From the NCBI RefSeq assembly GCF_030908385.1, contig NZ_CP133091.1, positions 2,847,501 to 2,911,500 on the forward strand: 64,000 nt of DNA, read 5' to 3'. A program made the translations under genes and the position numbers. The stretch comes from Mangrovimonas sp. YM274. GTDB lineage: Bacteria > Bacteroidota > Bacteroidia > Flavobacteriales > Flavobacteriaceae. Every line of letters starts with the position of its first letter. Position 1 is the first letter of the stretch. The notes under the pieces were generated by a model. The model was not told the DNA's origin. It worked only from the letters and a program-made list of their open reading frames with translations, and made no database searches. Of the stretch, positions 37,180-46,520 are shown in pieces.

Positions 37180-38844
37180 TTAATAGGCCTCTGCATGCAC
37201 ATTTGCAACAGCTCTTCCTGATGGATCATTCATGTTTTTAAAGGCCTCATCCCACTCTAAAGCAACTTTTGTGCTACAAGCCACACTAGCTTCCTGTGGT
37301 ACCGATAAAGCGGCCGCATCACTTGGGAAATGTTCTGCAAAAATGGAACGGTAATAGAACTCCTCTTTATTCGTTGGCGTTTGAATTGGAAACTTATACT
37401 TAGCATTGGCCAATTGTTCATCGGTTACGGCTTCGCCCACCAATTCCTTCAAAGTATCAATCCAACTATAACCAACACCATCGCTGAATTGTTCCTTTTG
37501 TCTCCATGCAACACTTTCTGGCAAATAGCTTTCAAAGGCCTTTCGAACGACCCACTTTTCCATACGCTCACCATTGATCATTTTATCCTGCGGATTGATA
37601 CTCATGGCCACATCCATAAATTCCTTGTCCAAAAACGGCACACGCCCTTCAATGCCCCAAGCCGCCAAACTTTTATTGGCCCTTAAGCAATCGTACATAT
37701 GAAGTTTGCTCAACTTACGTATGGTTTCCTCATGAAACTCCTGTGCATTTGGAGCCTTATGAAAATATAAATAGCCTCCAAATAGCTCATCGGCTCCTTC
37801 TCCAGACAATACCATTTTAATCCCCATAGACTTGATCACTCTGGCCATTAAATACATAGGCGTACTTGCCCTAATGGTTGTAATATCATAGGTTTCTAGG
37901 TTATAGATGACATCCCGAATAGCATCCAAGCCTTCTTGAATAGTAAACTTTATTTCATGGTGCACTGTTCCAATATGGTCCGCCACTTTTCTGGCAGCCG
38001 CTAAATCTGGTGAGCCCTCCAACCCTACAGAAAAGGAGTGCAATTGAGGCCACCAAGCATCAGATACATCATCGCTTTCAATACGCTTTTGAGCATATTT
38101 TTTAGCAATAGCAGATGTTACTGAAGAATCCAAGCCTCCAGACAGCAGTACGCCGTAAGGCACATCACTCATCAATTGTCTGTGTACAGCAGCTTCTAGG
38201 GCTTCCTTAATTTTTTCAATACTGGTTTCATTATCCTTTACAGTATCAAAATCAACCCAGTCTCTTTTATACCATTGCACAAACTCCCCATCGCTACTAT
38301 GTAAATAATGCCCCGGAGGAAACAATTCAATTTTAGTACAAATGCCCTCAAGCGCTTTCAATTCGGAAGCTACATAAAAAGTACCATTGGCATCCCAACC
38401 TATATATAAAGGAATGATCCCCACATGGTCACGAGCCACAAAATATTCATCCTTGTCTGCATCATATATGGCAAAGGCAAAAATGCCGTTTAGTTCATCT
38501 ACAAAATCAACTCCCCGTTCTTTATAAAGCGCCAAAATAACCTCGCAATCACTTTCAGTTTTAAACTCATAACGATCAGCAAACTGCTTACGTAATACCC
38601 TATGGTTATAAATTTCACCGTTGGCAGCCAATACCAACTTACCATCATCACTCAAAAGCGGTTGTTTTCCAGAAGCGGGATCAACAATAGCCAAACGTTC
38701 ATGCGCCAAAATTGCCTTTTCATTATTAAAGATCCCATTCCAATCTGGTCCGCGGTGACGGATTCGTTTTGACATCTCCAATACTTGGGGTCTTAAATCT
38801 TCTGCTTTCTGTTTTAAATCGAATGCACATACAATTCCACACAT
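37180..38844 (-). CDS. asnB: Asparagine synthase B, glutamine-hydrolysing
   Basis: AsnB makes asparagine from aspartate, glutamine and ATP. The 554-residue protein begins MCGIVCAFD, so Cys2 is the N-terminal nucleophile of the class II glutaminase domain (about 1-190, with RHRGPDWNG and ANGEIYNH). The synthetase domain follows with the PP-loop VLLSGGLDSSV and the later VLSGEGADELFGGY. The length equals E. coli AsnB (554). It is divergent from the DUF2911 gene. Confidence 0.96.
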   Translation of the reverse strand: MCGIVCAFDLKQKAEDLRPQVLEMSKRIRHRGPDWNGIFNNEKAILAHERLAIVDPASGKQPLLSDDGKLVLAANGEIYNHRVLRKQFADRYEFKTESDCEVILALYKERGVDFVDELNGIFAFAIYDADKDEYFVARDHVGIIPLYIGWDANGTFYVASELKALEGICTKIELFPPGHYLHSSDGEFVQWYKRDWVDFDTVKDNETSIEKIKEALEAAVHRQLMSDVPYGVLLSGGLDSSVTSAIAKKYAQKRIESDDVSDAWWPQLHSFSVGLEGSPDLAAARKVADHIGTVHHEIKFTIQEGLDAIRDVIYNLETYDITTIRASTPMYLMARVIKSMGIKMVLSGEGADELFGGYLYFHKAPNAQEFHEETIRKLSKLHMYDCLRANKSLAAWGIEGRVPFLDKEFMDVAMSINPQDKMINGERMEKWVVRKAFESYLPESVAWRQKEQFSDGVGYSWIDTLKELVGEAVTDEQLANAKYKFPIQTPTNKEEFYYRSIFAEHFPSDAAALSVPQEASVACSTKVALEWDEAFKNMNDPSGRAVANVHAEAY

Positions 38845-38960
38845 AATATTAAGTTTTAATTACATGTCAAATATTAATTTATGATGTCACAATAAAAACA
38901 TTAAGCATGATTATGCTTTCAATTTGAAACTTTTGTAATAATTTTATATAAAAAACGTTA

Positions 38961-39022
38961 TTCAAAATGTATCATTTTCACCTATCCCCATTTCAATTAT
39001 CAATTCAAAATGTATGATTTTT
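38961..39022. repeat. Direct repeat of an AAAATGTAT-ATTTT palindrome in the asnB/DUF2911 divergent promoter region
   Basis: TTCAAAATGTATCATTTT (38961-38978) recurs as TTCAAAATGTATGATTTT (39004-39021), 43 bases apart (about four helical turns). The first copy contains the perfect inverted repeat AAAATG-TAT-CATTTT. The position between divergent genes suggests operators, by inference. Confidence 0.45.
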
Positions 39023-39076
39023 CGGAATCTATTTTTCTAAAATCTTATATCTTTAAACAATCAAAAAAACTTTTTT

Positions 39077-39613
39077 ATGAAAAACAGAATCATTACAACC
39101 CTTTTACTAGCGTTTACTCTATTGCTATCAGAAGGCATTGCAGCTCAAGAATTCAGTGACTTAGACAAAAGCCCGATGGATGCAGTAGCATACCCTACTA
39201 GTCACAGAGAAAGCAACAAAGCAATAAAAGTTATATATAGTAGACCACAATTAAAAGGACGCCCACTAAGCAAATTGACTCCAGATGCTAAAGTTTGGCG
39301 TACTGGCGCCAACGAAGCAACCGAAATTACATTTTACAAAGACGTTAATTTTGCAGGAAAGGATGTAAAAGCAGGTACTTATTCCATGTTTACCATTCCC
39401 GGAGACAAGCAATGGACCATTATTTTGAATTCTGCAACCAATGTTTGGGGCGCTTATTCTTATGATGAATCTCAAGATATTGCACGAGTGACTGTTCCTG
39501 TTAGCGAAGACAAAAAAGCTCTAGAAGCATTTTCTATTACTTTTGACAAGGATGCCACCATGTATTTAGGATGGCATACCCTACGCGTTGCAATCCCAAT
39601 ACAAGTAAAATAG
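39077..39613 (+). CDS. DUF2911 family secreted protein
   Basis: This 178-residue protein has a signal peptide (ITTLLLAFTLLLSEGIAAQ) and one DUF2911 domain (about 40-178). Typical stretches are VIYSRPQLKGR, VWRTGANEATEITF, AGTYSMFTIPG and YLGWHTLRVAIPI. The family is common in Bacteroidota, probably periplasmic, and has no known activity. A TATCTTTA box (39048-39055) lies about 20 bases upstream. It has its own strong terminator. Confidence 0.9.
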   Translation: MKNRIITTLLLAFTLLLSEGIAAQEFSDLDKSPMDAVAYPTSHRESNKAIKVIYSRPQLKGRPLSKLTPDAKVWRTGANEATEITFYKDVNFAGKDVKAGTYSMFTIPGDKQWTIILNSATNVWGAYSYDESQDIARVTVPVSEDKKALEAFSITFDKDATMYLGWHTLRVAIPIQVK

Positions 39614-39626
39614 AAATTCTACAAAC

Positions 39627-39660
39627 AAAAAAAGGCCTTGAATTTTCAAGGCCTTTTTTT
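39627..39660. terminator. Bidirectional terminator between DUF2911 gene and queE
   Basis: A 16-bp arm, AAAAAAAGGCCTTGAA (39627-39642), pairs with TTCAAGGCCTTTTTTT (39645-39660). Both convergent genes end beside it. Confidence 0.93.
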
Positions 39661-39662
39661 TG

Positions 39663-40292
39663 TTAAGGTATATTTAAATATTTATGGGTTTGTAAGGACA
39701 CTTTCCACTTTGGGTTCTTCATAACATAATCCACAATTTCCGGAATCACCTTTTCACGCTTACTCCACTCTGGCTGTAGATATAAAATACAGTCTTTGTT
39801 TACTTTGGCCGCTTGTTCTTCAGCAAAACGGAAGTCGTCCATATTATAAACAATGACTTTAAGCTCATTGGCATTATCATACACTTTTTGAGTTGGTAGT
39901 TTTAATTTTTTTGGAGACAAACAAATCCAGTCCCAAGTTCCGCTCAATTCATAAGCTCCAGATGTTTCAATATGAACTTTTAACCCTTTTTCCTTCAACT
40001 GCCGTGTCAGCGCTGTCATATCCCATGTCAAGGGCTCGCCACCAGTAACCACAATGGTATCGCTATATTTTGCAGCGTTTTCTACAATCTTGGACGTTTC
40101 GGTGGGTGGATGAGTTTCGGCATTCCAGCTTTCCTTAACATCGCACCAATGGCATCCAACATCACAACCACCTACACGAATAAAGTAAGCCGCTGTCCCT
40201 TTATAAAATCCTTCCCCCTGAATGGTGTAAAACTCCTCCATCAAAGGCAGCATTAGTCCCTTGTCTACCAAGGCCTGTACATCTTGTTTCAT
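39663..40292 (-). CDS. queE: 7-carboxy-7-deazaguanine synthase QueE
   Basis: This radical SAM enzyme makes 7-carboxy-7-deazaguanine in queuosine synthesis. The 209-residue protein opens with the substrate motif EEFYTIQGEGFYKGT. The iron-sulfur Cys residues are in CDVGCHWCD (CX3CX2C), and VVTGGEPL is the SAM-binding motif. The ATG at 40292 is chosen because the longer frame starts at TTG 40301, inside the -7 box TATCTTTG (40306-40299). The mRNA therefore has almost no leader. FolE, which supplies the precursor pathway, is at 23.5 kb. Confidence 0.95.
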   Translation of the reverse strand: MKQDVQALVDKGLMLPLMEEFYTIQGEGFYKGTAAYFIRVGGCDVGCHWCDVKESWNAETHPPTETSKIVENAAKYSDTIVVTGGEPLTWDMTALTRQLKEKGLKVHIETSGAYELSGTWDWICLSPKKLKLPTQKVYDNANELKVIVYNMDDFRFAEEQAAKVNKDCILYLQPEWSKREKVIPEIVDYVMKNPKWKVSLQTHKYLNIP

Positions 40293-40298
40293 AGAGTG

Positions 40299-40306
40299 CA
40301 AAGATA
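40299..40306 (-). promoter_or_regulatory. -7 box of queE
   Basis: TATCTTTG on the minus strand, six bases before the ATG. No good -33 element was found. Confidence 0.55.
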
Positions 40307-40396
40307 GGTTACTAGTAGAAGTTTCTTGTTAAAATATTGAAAAGATTTTCCAGCGTATTGCTGCAAGATTAGTACTTTTATAAAAATTTTGGGACT

Positions 40397-41929
40397 ATGG
40401 GCAAAACGGAAGACTTTCTCAATATCATTCAAGAAGGAAACACTTTTAAAGGAGACTATATCACGGTGGGATCGGCCATGTTGGATGGAAACACATTGCC
40501 CAAAGCTTTTGTAAATATTCCTTTAAAAACCATGAACCGTCACGGCCTTATTGCCGGTGCCACGGGAACCGGAAAAACCAAGACCCTGCAGGTGTTGGCG
40601 GAAAATTTATCAGAAAAAGGAATTCCTGTATTGCTAATGGACATTAAAGGTGACCTTAGTGGTTTAGCCAAACCAAGTCCAGGTCATCCAAAAATTGAAG
40701 AACGCCACGAACTCATTGGCCTTCCTTTTAAAAGTAAAGCCTTTCCGGTTGAAGTCCTCACCCTTTCCGAACAAGATGGCGTTCGGTTGAGAGCTACAGT
40801 GAGTGAATTTGGCCCCGTGTTGATTTCCCGAATTTTGGATGTTTCCGAAACCCAAGCAGGGATAATCGCCGTTATCTTTAAATACTGTGACGACCACCAA
40901 TTGCCGCTGTTGGACTTGAAGGATTTCAAAAAGATCCTTCAATATGCTACCGATGAGGGCAAAGAAGAATTTGAAGCTGCCTATGGACGTATTTCAACTT
41001 CATCTACGGGAGCCATTTTGAGAAAAATTGTGGAACTGGAACAACAGGGAGGCGATTTGTTTTTTGGTGAACGCTCGTTTGACCCCCAAGATTTGTTACG
41101 TGTAAACGAAGAAGGCAGAGGGTACATTAACATCATCCGCCTTACAGATATTCAGGATCGACCTAAACTGTTTTCAACATTTATGTTAAGCCTTTTGGCT
41201 GAAATCTATTCTACATTTCCAGAACAAGGTGATGGCGAAAGGCCAGAATTGGTATTATTTATCGATGAGGCCCATCTTATTTTTGATGAAGCTTCCAAAG
41301 CCTTGCTCAACCAAATAGAGAGTATCATAAAACTTATTAGAAGTAAAGGTGTCGGGATTTATTTTGTAACGCAATATCCTACCGATGTACCAGAATCCGT
41401 TTTGGGACAATTGGGACTTAAAATACAGCATGCCCTAAGAGCCTTTACTGCCAAAGACCGAAAAGCTATTAAGCTTACCGCTGAAAACTATCCTCAAACA
41501 GACTATTACGATACAACGGAAGTCCTTACTTCTTTGGGAACAGGTGAAGCCTTGGTTTCGGCATTGGATGAAAAAGGAAGACCAACGCCTTTAGCAGCAA
41601 CCATGATGCGTGCTCCTATGAGCCGCATGGACATTCTAACCGAAACAGAGTTAAGTGAATTGCTCTCCAAGTCTAATTTGATCAAAAAATATAATGAGAC
41701 TGTTGACAGAGAAAGTGCCTATGAACTTCTAAACAAAAAAATTGAAGTAGCTCAAGCCAAAGAATCTCAAGAAAAAGCCCAACAGGAACAAAAAGCCATG
41801 GAGAAAGCTCAAAGAAAGCAGACAACTTCTCCCAAACGCGACACCTCCATGGATCCTTTAATTAAAGTATTGACCAGCGCCACTTTTATCCGTGGTGTCT
41901 TCGGTATACTCAACAAAGTTTTAAAATAA
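40397..41929 (+). CDS. HerA-like ATPase, DUF853 (YjgR) family
   Basis: This 510-residue P-loop ATPase of the FtsK/HerA group has Walker A GATGTGKTKT (about 54-63), LLMDIKGDLSGLAKP, Walker B LVLFIDEAHLIFDE (about 290-303), the sensor YFVTQYPTDVP and an arginine-rich RAFTAKDRKAIK. These features match DUF853. The C-terminal 70 residues form a Gln, Lys and Ala-rich helix (AQAKESQEKAQQEQKAMEKA) likely to be a coiled coil. The cellular role is unknown, although relatives of HerA work on DNA ends. It leads a run of same-strand genes to 45.5 kb. Confidence 0.88.
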   Translation: MGKTEDFLNIIQEGNTFKGDYITVGSAMLDGNTLPKAFVNIPLKTMNRHGLIAGATGTGKTKTLQVLAENLSEKGIPVLLMDIKGDLSGLAKPSPGHPKIEERHELIGLPFKSKAFPVEVLTLSEQDGVRLRATVSEFGPVLISRILDVSETQAGIIAVIFKYCDDHQLPLLDLKDFKKILQYATDEGKEEFEAAYGRISTSSTGAILRKIVELEQQGGDLFFGERSFDPQDLLRVNEEGRGYINIIRLTDIQDRPKLFSTFMLSLLAEIYSTFPEQGDGERPELVLFIDEAHLIFDEASKALLNQIESIIKLIRSKGVGIYFVTQYPTDVPESVLGQLGLKIQHALRAFTAKDRKAIKLTAENYPQTDYYDTTEVLTSLGTGEALVSALDEKGRPTPLAATMMRAPMSRMDILTETELSELLSKSNLIKKYNETVDRESAYELLNKKIEVAQAKESQEKAQQEQKAMEKAQRKQTTSPKRDTSMDPLIKVLTSATFIRGVFGILNKVLK

Positions 41930-41969
41930 ACCTTTAACCTAATATTAATTACAAACCATTTTTTAAGAA

Positions 41970-42524
41970 ATGTACAAATCTATTTTAAGCCTCAGCATTC
42001 TATCAATTTTAGCGGTAAGTTGTAAAAAGGAACAAGATCCTTTTGCCATTGAAAAGCAACATATTGGATTACTTACTGATTCGACACAAGTTAAAGATCT
42101 CAAAATGATTTTTGCTCAGGATTCCGTTGCTCAACCAATTACAGGCGATGAATATATGAGTGGAGGTAGCGATATAGAAATTTTCACAAAAACGGGAGAC
42201 AAATTATTGGTATTAACACCAACCCAAGCTCTCGATTCTACAGCCACCATAGAAAGTGTTCGCATCATGGACCCTAGATATAAAACGGCAAAAAGTATTT
42301 CTACTGTGAGTACATTCAAAGAGATCCAGGATTCTTATAAAATTTCAAGAATCAGCAACCTTATCAATACTGTTGTGGTGTTTGTAGATGAAATCAATGC
42401 CTCATTTACCATTGACAAGAAAGAATTGCCTGCCAACTTAAGATTTGACATGAATTTAAAGATTGAAAAATCACAAATTCCTGACAGTGCAAAAGTGAAA
42501 TACTTTTTCGTACACTGGAATTAG
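41970..42524 (+). CDS. Lipoprotein of unknown function
   Basis: This 184-residue lipoprotein has the signal ILSLSILSILAVSCKKE, with Cys at the lipobox. The mature part is a mixed alpha/beta protein with a Ser/Thr-rich middle and no motif that I recognise. Features are VKDLKMIFAQDSV, a loop GDEYMSGGSDIEIF and a final KVKYFFVHWN. It lies 40 bases after the HerA-like gene and 17 before the YitT gene, on the same strand. An envelope role is likely, but nothing more can be said. Confidence 0.75.
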   Translation: MYKSILSLSILSILAVSCKKEQDPFAIEKQHIGLLTDSTQVKDLKMIFAQDSVAQPITGDEYMSGGSDIEIFTKTGDKLLVLTPTQALDSTATIESVRIMDPRYKTAKSISTVSTFKEIQDSYKISRISNLINTVVVFVDEINASFTIDKKELPANLRFDMNLKIEKSQIPDSAKVKYFFVHWN

Positions 42525-42541
42525 ACATATGAACTAAAGCA

Positions 42542-43507
42542 ATGAATCCTTTTTTTTCAAAACTACTCGCCAACATTGCGCGCAAACGCCTTGAAATAGA
42601 TCAAAAGCCTGTTTCTAAAAAGCAAATCGAGCCAATGGTTAAATCCATACGGGTAGAATTGTCACATGCCATTAGGTCTTACTTTTACATTTGCATTGGC
42701 GTATTTTCGGCAGGTTTTGGATTAAAAGGGTTTTTATTGCCTAATCGCTTCATTGACGGCGGCGCTACGGGTATTTCACTTTTGTTGGAAAATATCACCC
42801 ACATTGAATTGGGCTATCTCCTTGTCTTGGTCAACATTCCTTTTTTAATCTTGGGCGCTCTCACTTTCAACATTAAGTTCGCCTTAAAAAGTATTAGTGC
42901 CATTGCCTTTTTGGCCTTTGTAGTCCATTTTGTGGAGTACCCCACCATTACCGATGACAAACTGCTCATTGCTGTATTTGGAGGTTTTTTCCTAGGGTTG
43001 GGAATTGGAATGGCCATGCGTGGCGGCAGCGTTATAGACGGCACCGAAGTTTTGGCCATCTATTTAAGTAGAAAACTATCTATGACTGTTGGTGATGTCC
43101 TCTTGGTGACCAATATTATTATCTTTTCATTTGGAGCTTATATTCTTTCAATAGAAACAGCACTCTACGCCATCCTCACCTATCTTGCTGCTGCCAAGAC
43201 TGTTGATTTTGTTGTTGACGGTGTGGAAGAATATGTTGGCGTGACCATTATTTCTGAAAAACATGAAGAAATACGAATCATGCTTATTGAAAAGTTACGC
43301 CGCGCCTGTACCATTTATGCGGGAAAAGGCGGTTATGGCCAACACGGAAAAAGCTACGACAAAGACATTATTTATACTGTAGTTACCCGTTTGGAATTGG
43401 CTAAATTACACACCGAAACTGATAAGATAGACAAAAACGCTTTCATTATTATGGGAGTTGTCAAGGACATTAAAGGAGGCATGATCAAGAGAAAACCATT
43501 AAAATAA
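42542..43507 (+). CDS. YitT family membrane protein with DUF2179 domain
   Basis: This 321-residue protein has five or six membrane segments (about 42-225), including the YitT motif GFLLPNRFIDGGATGISLLL and GIGMAMRGGSVIDGTEVLA. A cytosolic C-terminal DUF2179 domain (about 228-315, GVEEYVGVTIISEKHEEIR and VVTRLELAKL) follows. YitT proteins are presumed transporters with unknown substrate. The N-terminal 30 residues are basic and extra-membranous. The next cupin gene begins five bases after the stop, so they share an mRNA. Confidence 0.9.
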   Translation: MNPFFSKLLANIARKRLEIDQKPVSKKQIEPMVKSIRVELSHAIRSYFYICIGVFSAGFGLKGFLLPNRFIDGGATGISLLLENITHIELGYLLVLVNIPFLILGALTFNIKFALKSISAIAFLAFVVHFVEYPTITDDKLLIAVFGGFFLGLGIGMAMRGGSVIDGTEVLAIYLSRKLSMTVGDVLLVTNIIIFSFGAYILSIETALYAILTYLAAAKTVDFVVDGVEEYVGVTIISEKHEEIRIMLIEKLRRACTIYAGKGGYGQHGKSYDKDIIYTVVTRLELAKLHTETDKIDKNAFIIMGVVKDIKGGMIKRKPLK

Positions 43508-43512
43508 AGTTG

Positions 43513-43875
43513 ATGAAAAATTATACCGTCCAAGACAATCCTTTTGTTGTCCCTACCGATGATGGCAAAGTGATTAAGGAACATTTTGGAGTAGCCACCA
43601 ATGGCGATAACCAATTAAGTATTGCCCATATGGTTGCACCTCCCGGCTGGAGCGAACCATTCCAAACACCAGAATTTGATGAATATACTTTTATTATAAA
43701 AGGGCAAAAGCAATTCATTATTGAAGGAGAAATCATTGTACTAAAAGCAGGGCAATCCATAAAAATTAACAAGCATACAAGAATACAATACTCCAATCCA
43801 TTTACAGAACCATGCGAATACCTTGCCATTTGCAAACCCGCATTTTCAATGGAATTGGTCAACAGGGAATCATAA
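43513..43875 (+). CDS. Cupin-domain protein (120 residues)
   Basis: A single cupin barrel. Motif 1 is seen around EPFQTPEFDEYTFIIKGQKQF and motif 2 around LKAGQSIKINKHTRIQYSNP. Compared with the cupin at 34.5 kb, the metal-binding His residues of motif 1 are missing, so it may not bind metal, or may do so differently. The ATG at 43513 is used; a TTG lies directly before it. Its stop overlaps the start of the hydrolase gene (TAATG), which indicates translational coupling. Confidence 0.85.
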   Translation: MKNYTVQDNPFVVPTDDGKVIKEHFGVATNGDNQLSIAHMVAPPGWSEPFQTPEFDEYTFIIKGQKQFIIEGEIIVLKAGQSIKINKHTRIQYSNPFTEPCEYLAICKPAFSMELVNRES

Positions 43876-44702
43876 TGAAAAATACTTTGGTAAAACTTGT
43901 GGGACTAAGTGTGAATACCTCAAGTTTCATATCGAAATCTTTTGCTGCTGAAAAGGCCTTGGATATATTTTCAACCCCTTTAAAGGGAAAGCCTAATGAA
44001 GAACAATCTGATTTTTTAAACACCGCTTTCAAGGAAGAATTGCAACACAACAACACCCCAATTATGACCTATCGGTGGTTGGGAAAGAAGGAAACAATTT
44101 TATTGGTTCATGGTTGGGAAAGCAATTCGGCTCGATGGAAAAACCTCATCCTAGAATTAAAGGCAAAGGATTATAACATCGTCGCTTTAGACGCTCCTGC
44201 TCATGGCAATTCAGGAAGCAAGCGCTTCAATGCCCTCCTCTATGCTGAATTTATACATGTGGTGGCAAAAAAATACAACCCAAGCATTATTATTGGGCAT
44301 TCGGTTGGCGGCATGGCTTCGGTTTATTTTCAACATACCCACCAGATTTCTTCCGTAAAAAAAATGATCTTGTTAGGAGCTCCTTCAGAATTTTCTGGAA
44401 TTCTCAATCGCTATGTAGAAATGTTAGGATACAATAGAAGAGTGACCAATCAACTGAACTCGATAATCAGAGATCGATTCGGCGTTACTCCTAAGGAATT
44501 TTCTACATCAAAATTCATTTCTAGCATCAAACCTAAAACCTTGATTATTCATGATGAATTGGATAAAATCATTCCTTACCAAGACGCTCTCCTACTAAAG
44601 AATGCTCACAGCAACAGTAAATTGATTACTACCAATGGTTTTGGGCATTCACTCAACAATGCTACGGTAAGCAATTATATTCATTCCTTTTTAGAGGGTT
44701 AA
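43875..44702 (+). CDS. Alpha/beta-fold hydrolase
   Basis: This 275-residue serine hydrolase has the oxyanion region ILLVHGWESNSARWKNLI, the nucleophile elbow GHSVGG (Ser in IIIGHSVGGMAS), a likely acid in TLIIHDELDKIIPY and the catalytic His in GFGHSLNN near the end. It is cytosolic, with no signal peptide. The substrate is unknown. An ATG overlapping the cupin stop is used as the start, since the upstream in-frame extension lies inside the cupin gene. Relatives include esterases and haloperoxidase-like proteins. Confidence 0.9.
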   Translation: MKNTLVKLVGLSVNTSSFISKSFAAEKALDIFSTPLKGKPNEEQSDFLNTAFKEELQHNNTPIMTYRWLGKKETILLVHGWESNSARWKNLILELKAKDYNIVALDAPAHGNSGSKRFNALLYAEFIHVVAKKYNPSIIIGHSVGGMASVYFQHTHQISSVKKMILLGAPSEFSGILNRYVEMLGYNRRVTNQLNSIIRDRFGVTPKEFSTSKFISSIKPKTLIIHDELDKIIPYQDALLLKNAHSNSKLITTNGFGHSLNNATVSNYIHSFLEG

Positions 44703-44706
44703 ATAC

Positions 44707-44714
44707 TATCTTTG
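44707..44714 (+). promoter_or_regulatory. -7 box of rluF
   Basis: TATCTTTG ends four bases before the rluF ATG, inside the short gap after the hydrolase stop. It gives rluF its own start of transcription with practically no leader. Confidence 0.55.
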
Positions 44715-44718
44715 CGCT

Positions 44719-45477
44719 ATGGAAGATCAATTAAAACGACTTAATAAATACCTTAGCGAAGTTGGCTATTGCTCAAGAAGGGAAGCCGATAAACTTATTG
44801 GTGCAGGACGTGTGACCATAAATGGAAAGGTTCCTGAAATGGGCACAAAAGTAGCTCCCACGGACGAGGTACATGTAGACGGAAAATTAATCAAAAATAC
44901 CAAAGAAAGGTTCGTATACCTAGCTTTCAACAAACCTGTTGGTATTGTATGTACTACCGATACCCGAGTTGAAAAAGACAATATCATTGACTTTATAAAT
45001 TACCCTAAACGTATTTTCCCTATAGGAAGATTAGATAAACCTAGTGAAGGATTAATCTTGTTGACCGATGACGGTGATATCGTAAACAAAATTTTGAGAG
45101 CCAGCAACAACCACGAAAAGGAATATATTGTAACTGTTGACAAACCTATTTCGCAAACGTTTATTGAGCGCATGTCTAACGGTGTTCCTATTCTGGATCA
45201 AGTTACCAGAAAATGTAAAGTTGAAAAGTTAGGCAAATATGAATTCAAGATTGTATTAACCCAAGGGCTTAACCGACAAATACGCCGCATGTGTGAATAC
45301 TTGGGCTACGAAGTACAAACCTTAAAGCGTGTAAGAATCATGAATATCAATCTTGATGTACCTCTTGGAGCATACCGTGAACTTACCAAAGAGGAAATGA
45401 ACAGACTTGAAAAGTTATTACAAGGTTCAACCAAAAGCTATACCCCAAAACCACCAACAAGACGTAAAAATCCTTAG
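44719..45477 (+). CDS. rluF: 23S rRNA pseudouridine synthase RluF
   Basis: This 252-residue enzyme of the RsuA/RluB/E/F family has an S4 RNA-binding domain (RLNKYLSEVGYCSRREADKL), then the catalytic domain with IGRLDKPSEGLILLTDDGD (catalytic Asp in RLDK). The stretches KEYIVTVDKPI, MSNGVPILDQVTRKCKV and QIRRMCEYLGYEV favour RluF, which modifies U2604 of 23S rRNA (and tRNA-Tyr in E. coli). The short basic C-terminal tail is shorter than in E. coli RluF. Confidence 0.88.
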   Translation: MEDQLKRLNKYLSEVGYCSRREADKLIGAGRVTINGKVPEMGTKVAPTDEVHVDGKLIKNTKERFVYLAFNKPVGIVCTTDTRVEKDNIIDFINYPKRIFPIGRLDKPSEGLILLTDDGDIVNKILRASNNHEKEYIVTVDKPISQTFIERMSNGVPILDQVTRKCKVEKLGKYEFKIVLTQGLNRQIRRMCEYLGYEVQTLKRVRIMNINLDVPLGAYRELTKEEMNRLEKLLQGSTKSYTPKPPTRRKNP

Positions 45478-45487
45478 ATATTTATAA

Positions 45488-45514
45488 AAAAAGGAGCTCG
45501 ATGAGCTCCTTTTT
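45488..45514. terminator. Bidirectional terminator between rluF and folD
   Basis: AAAAAGGAGCTC (45488-45499) pairs with GAGCTCCTTTTT (45503-45514) around a 3-base loop, with A and T runs on both sides. Confidence 0.93.
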
Positions 45515-45535
45515 TATTATATATAAGCAAAACTT

Positions 45536-46420
45536 CTATTTTGCTACTTGATGTCTTTCTCTTGCCAATAAGGTATTTTTAAGTAACATGGCAATTGTCA
45601 TAGGCCCTACACCACCTGGAACAGGGGTAATATAACTAGCCTTAGGACTTACACTTGCAAAATCCACATCACCAGCCAAACGGTAACCTGCTTTTTTAGT
45701 CTCATCTGGCACACGAGTAATTCCAACATCGATAATTACCACACCATCCTTAACCATATCACCTGTAAGGTATTCTGAAATACCAATAGCGGCTACGATA
45801 ATATCGGCACTACGAGTAATGTCTGCCAAGTTTTTAGTACGACTATGAACCACAGTAACTGTAGCGTCACCAGCCTTACGCTTTTGGCTCATTAAGATAC
45901 TCATAGGGCGACCAACAATATGGCTGCGCCCCATAACCACCACATTTTTACCTGAGGTTTCTATATTGTAACGCTCCAACAATTCCATAATCCCGAATGG
46001 AGTCGCCGGTAAAAAGGTTGGTAAATCCAAAGCCATTCTTCCTACGTTTGTAGGGTGGAATCCATCAACATCTTTATCAGGATCGATTGCCATCAATACT
46101 TTTTGCTCATCGATATGCTTCGGCAAAGGTAACTGAACGATAAATCCATCGATATCATCATTCGTGTTTAATTCATGGATTTTTTCCAATAAAACGGCTT
46201 CCGTGGTTTCTTCTGGCAGGTCTATCAAAGTTGAATGAAACCCGATTTTCTCACAAGCTTTAACCTTAGCATTCACGTAAGTCATACTCGCACCATCGGT
46301 CCCTACTAAAATCGCAGCTAAATGTGGTACTTTCTCACCATTAGCAATCATGCCTTGAACATCGACCGCTATCTCATCTTTAATATCATTGCTGATTTTC
46401 TTACCGTCTAAAATTGTCAT
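45536..46420 (-). CDS. folD: Bifunctional methylenetetrahydrofolate dehydrogenase/cyclohydrolase
   Basis: FolD interconverts 5,10-methylene-, methenyl- and 10-formyl-tetrahydrofolate, using NADP. The 294-residue protein has the catalytic [14 protein letters not shown] (Tyr and Lys of the active site), the substrate motif [13 protein letters not shown], the nucleotide motif [12 protein letters not shown] and the C-terminal [16 protein letters not shown]. It lies 100 bases downstream of ffh on the same strand and shares a terminator with rluF. Confidence 0.97.
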   Translation of the reverse strand: MTILDGKKISNDIKDEIAVDVQGMIANGEKVPHLAAILVGTDGASMTYVNAKVKACEKIGFHSTLIDLPEETTEAVLLEKIHELNTNDDIDGFIVQLPLPKHIDEQKVLMAIDPDKDVDGFHPTNVGRMALDLPTFLPATPFGIMELLERYNIETSGKNVVVMGRSHIVGRPMSILMSQKRKAGDATVTVVHSRTKNLADITRSADIIVAAIGISEYLTGDMVKDGVVIIDVGITRVPDETKKAGYRLAGDVDFASVSPKASYITPVPGGVGPMTIAMLLKNTLLARERHQVAK

Positions 46421-46520
46421 TTCTTCCGTTTTGGTTGGTCACTCGCAGAATAGACCAAAAACTTTTCATTAAAACCTCACCCGCCTGCGTACAGGGAGAC
46501 AACCTTTATAAGTTGATATT

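Noticed and set aside
44719-45477. RluB as the identity of the pseudouridine synthase
   Set aside because: The stretches KEYIVTVDKPI and GVPILDQVTRKCKV agree with RluF as I remember it; RluB and RsuA differ there.
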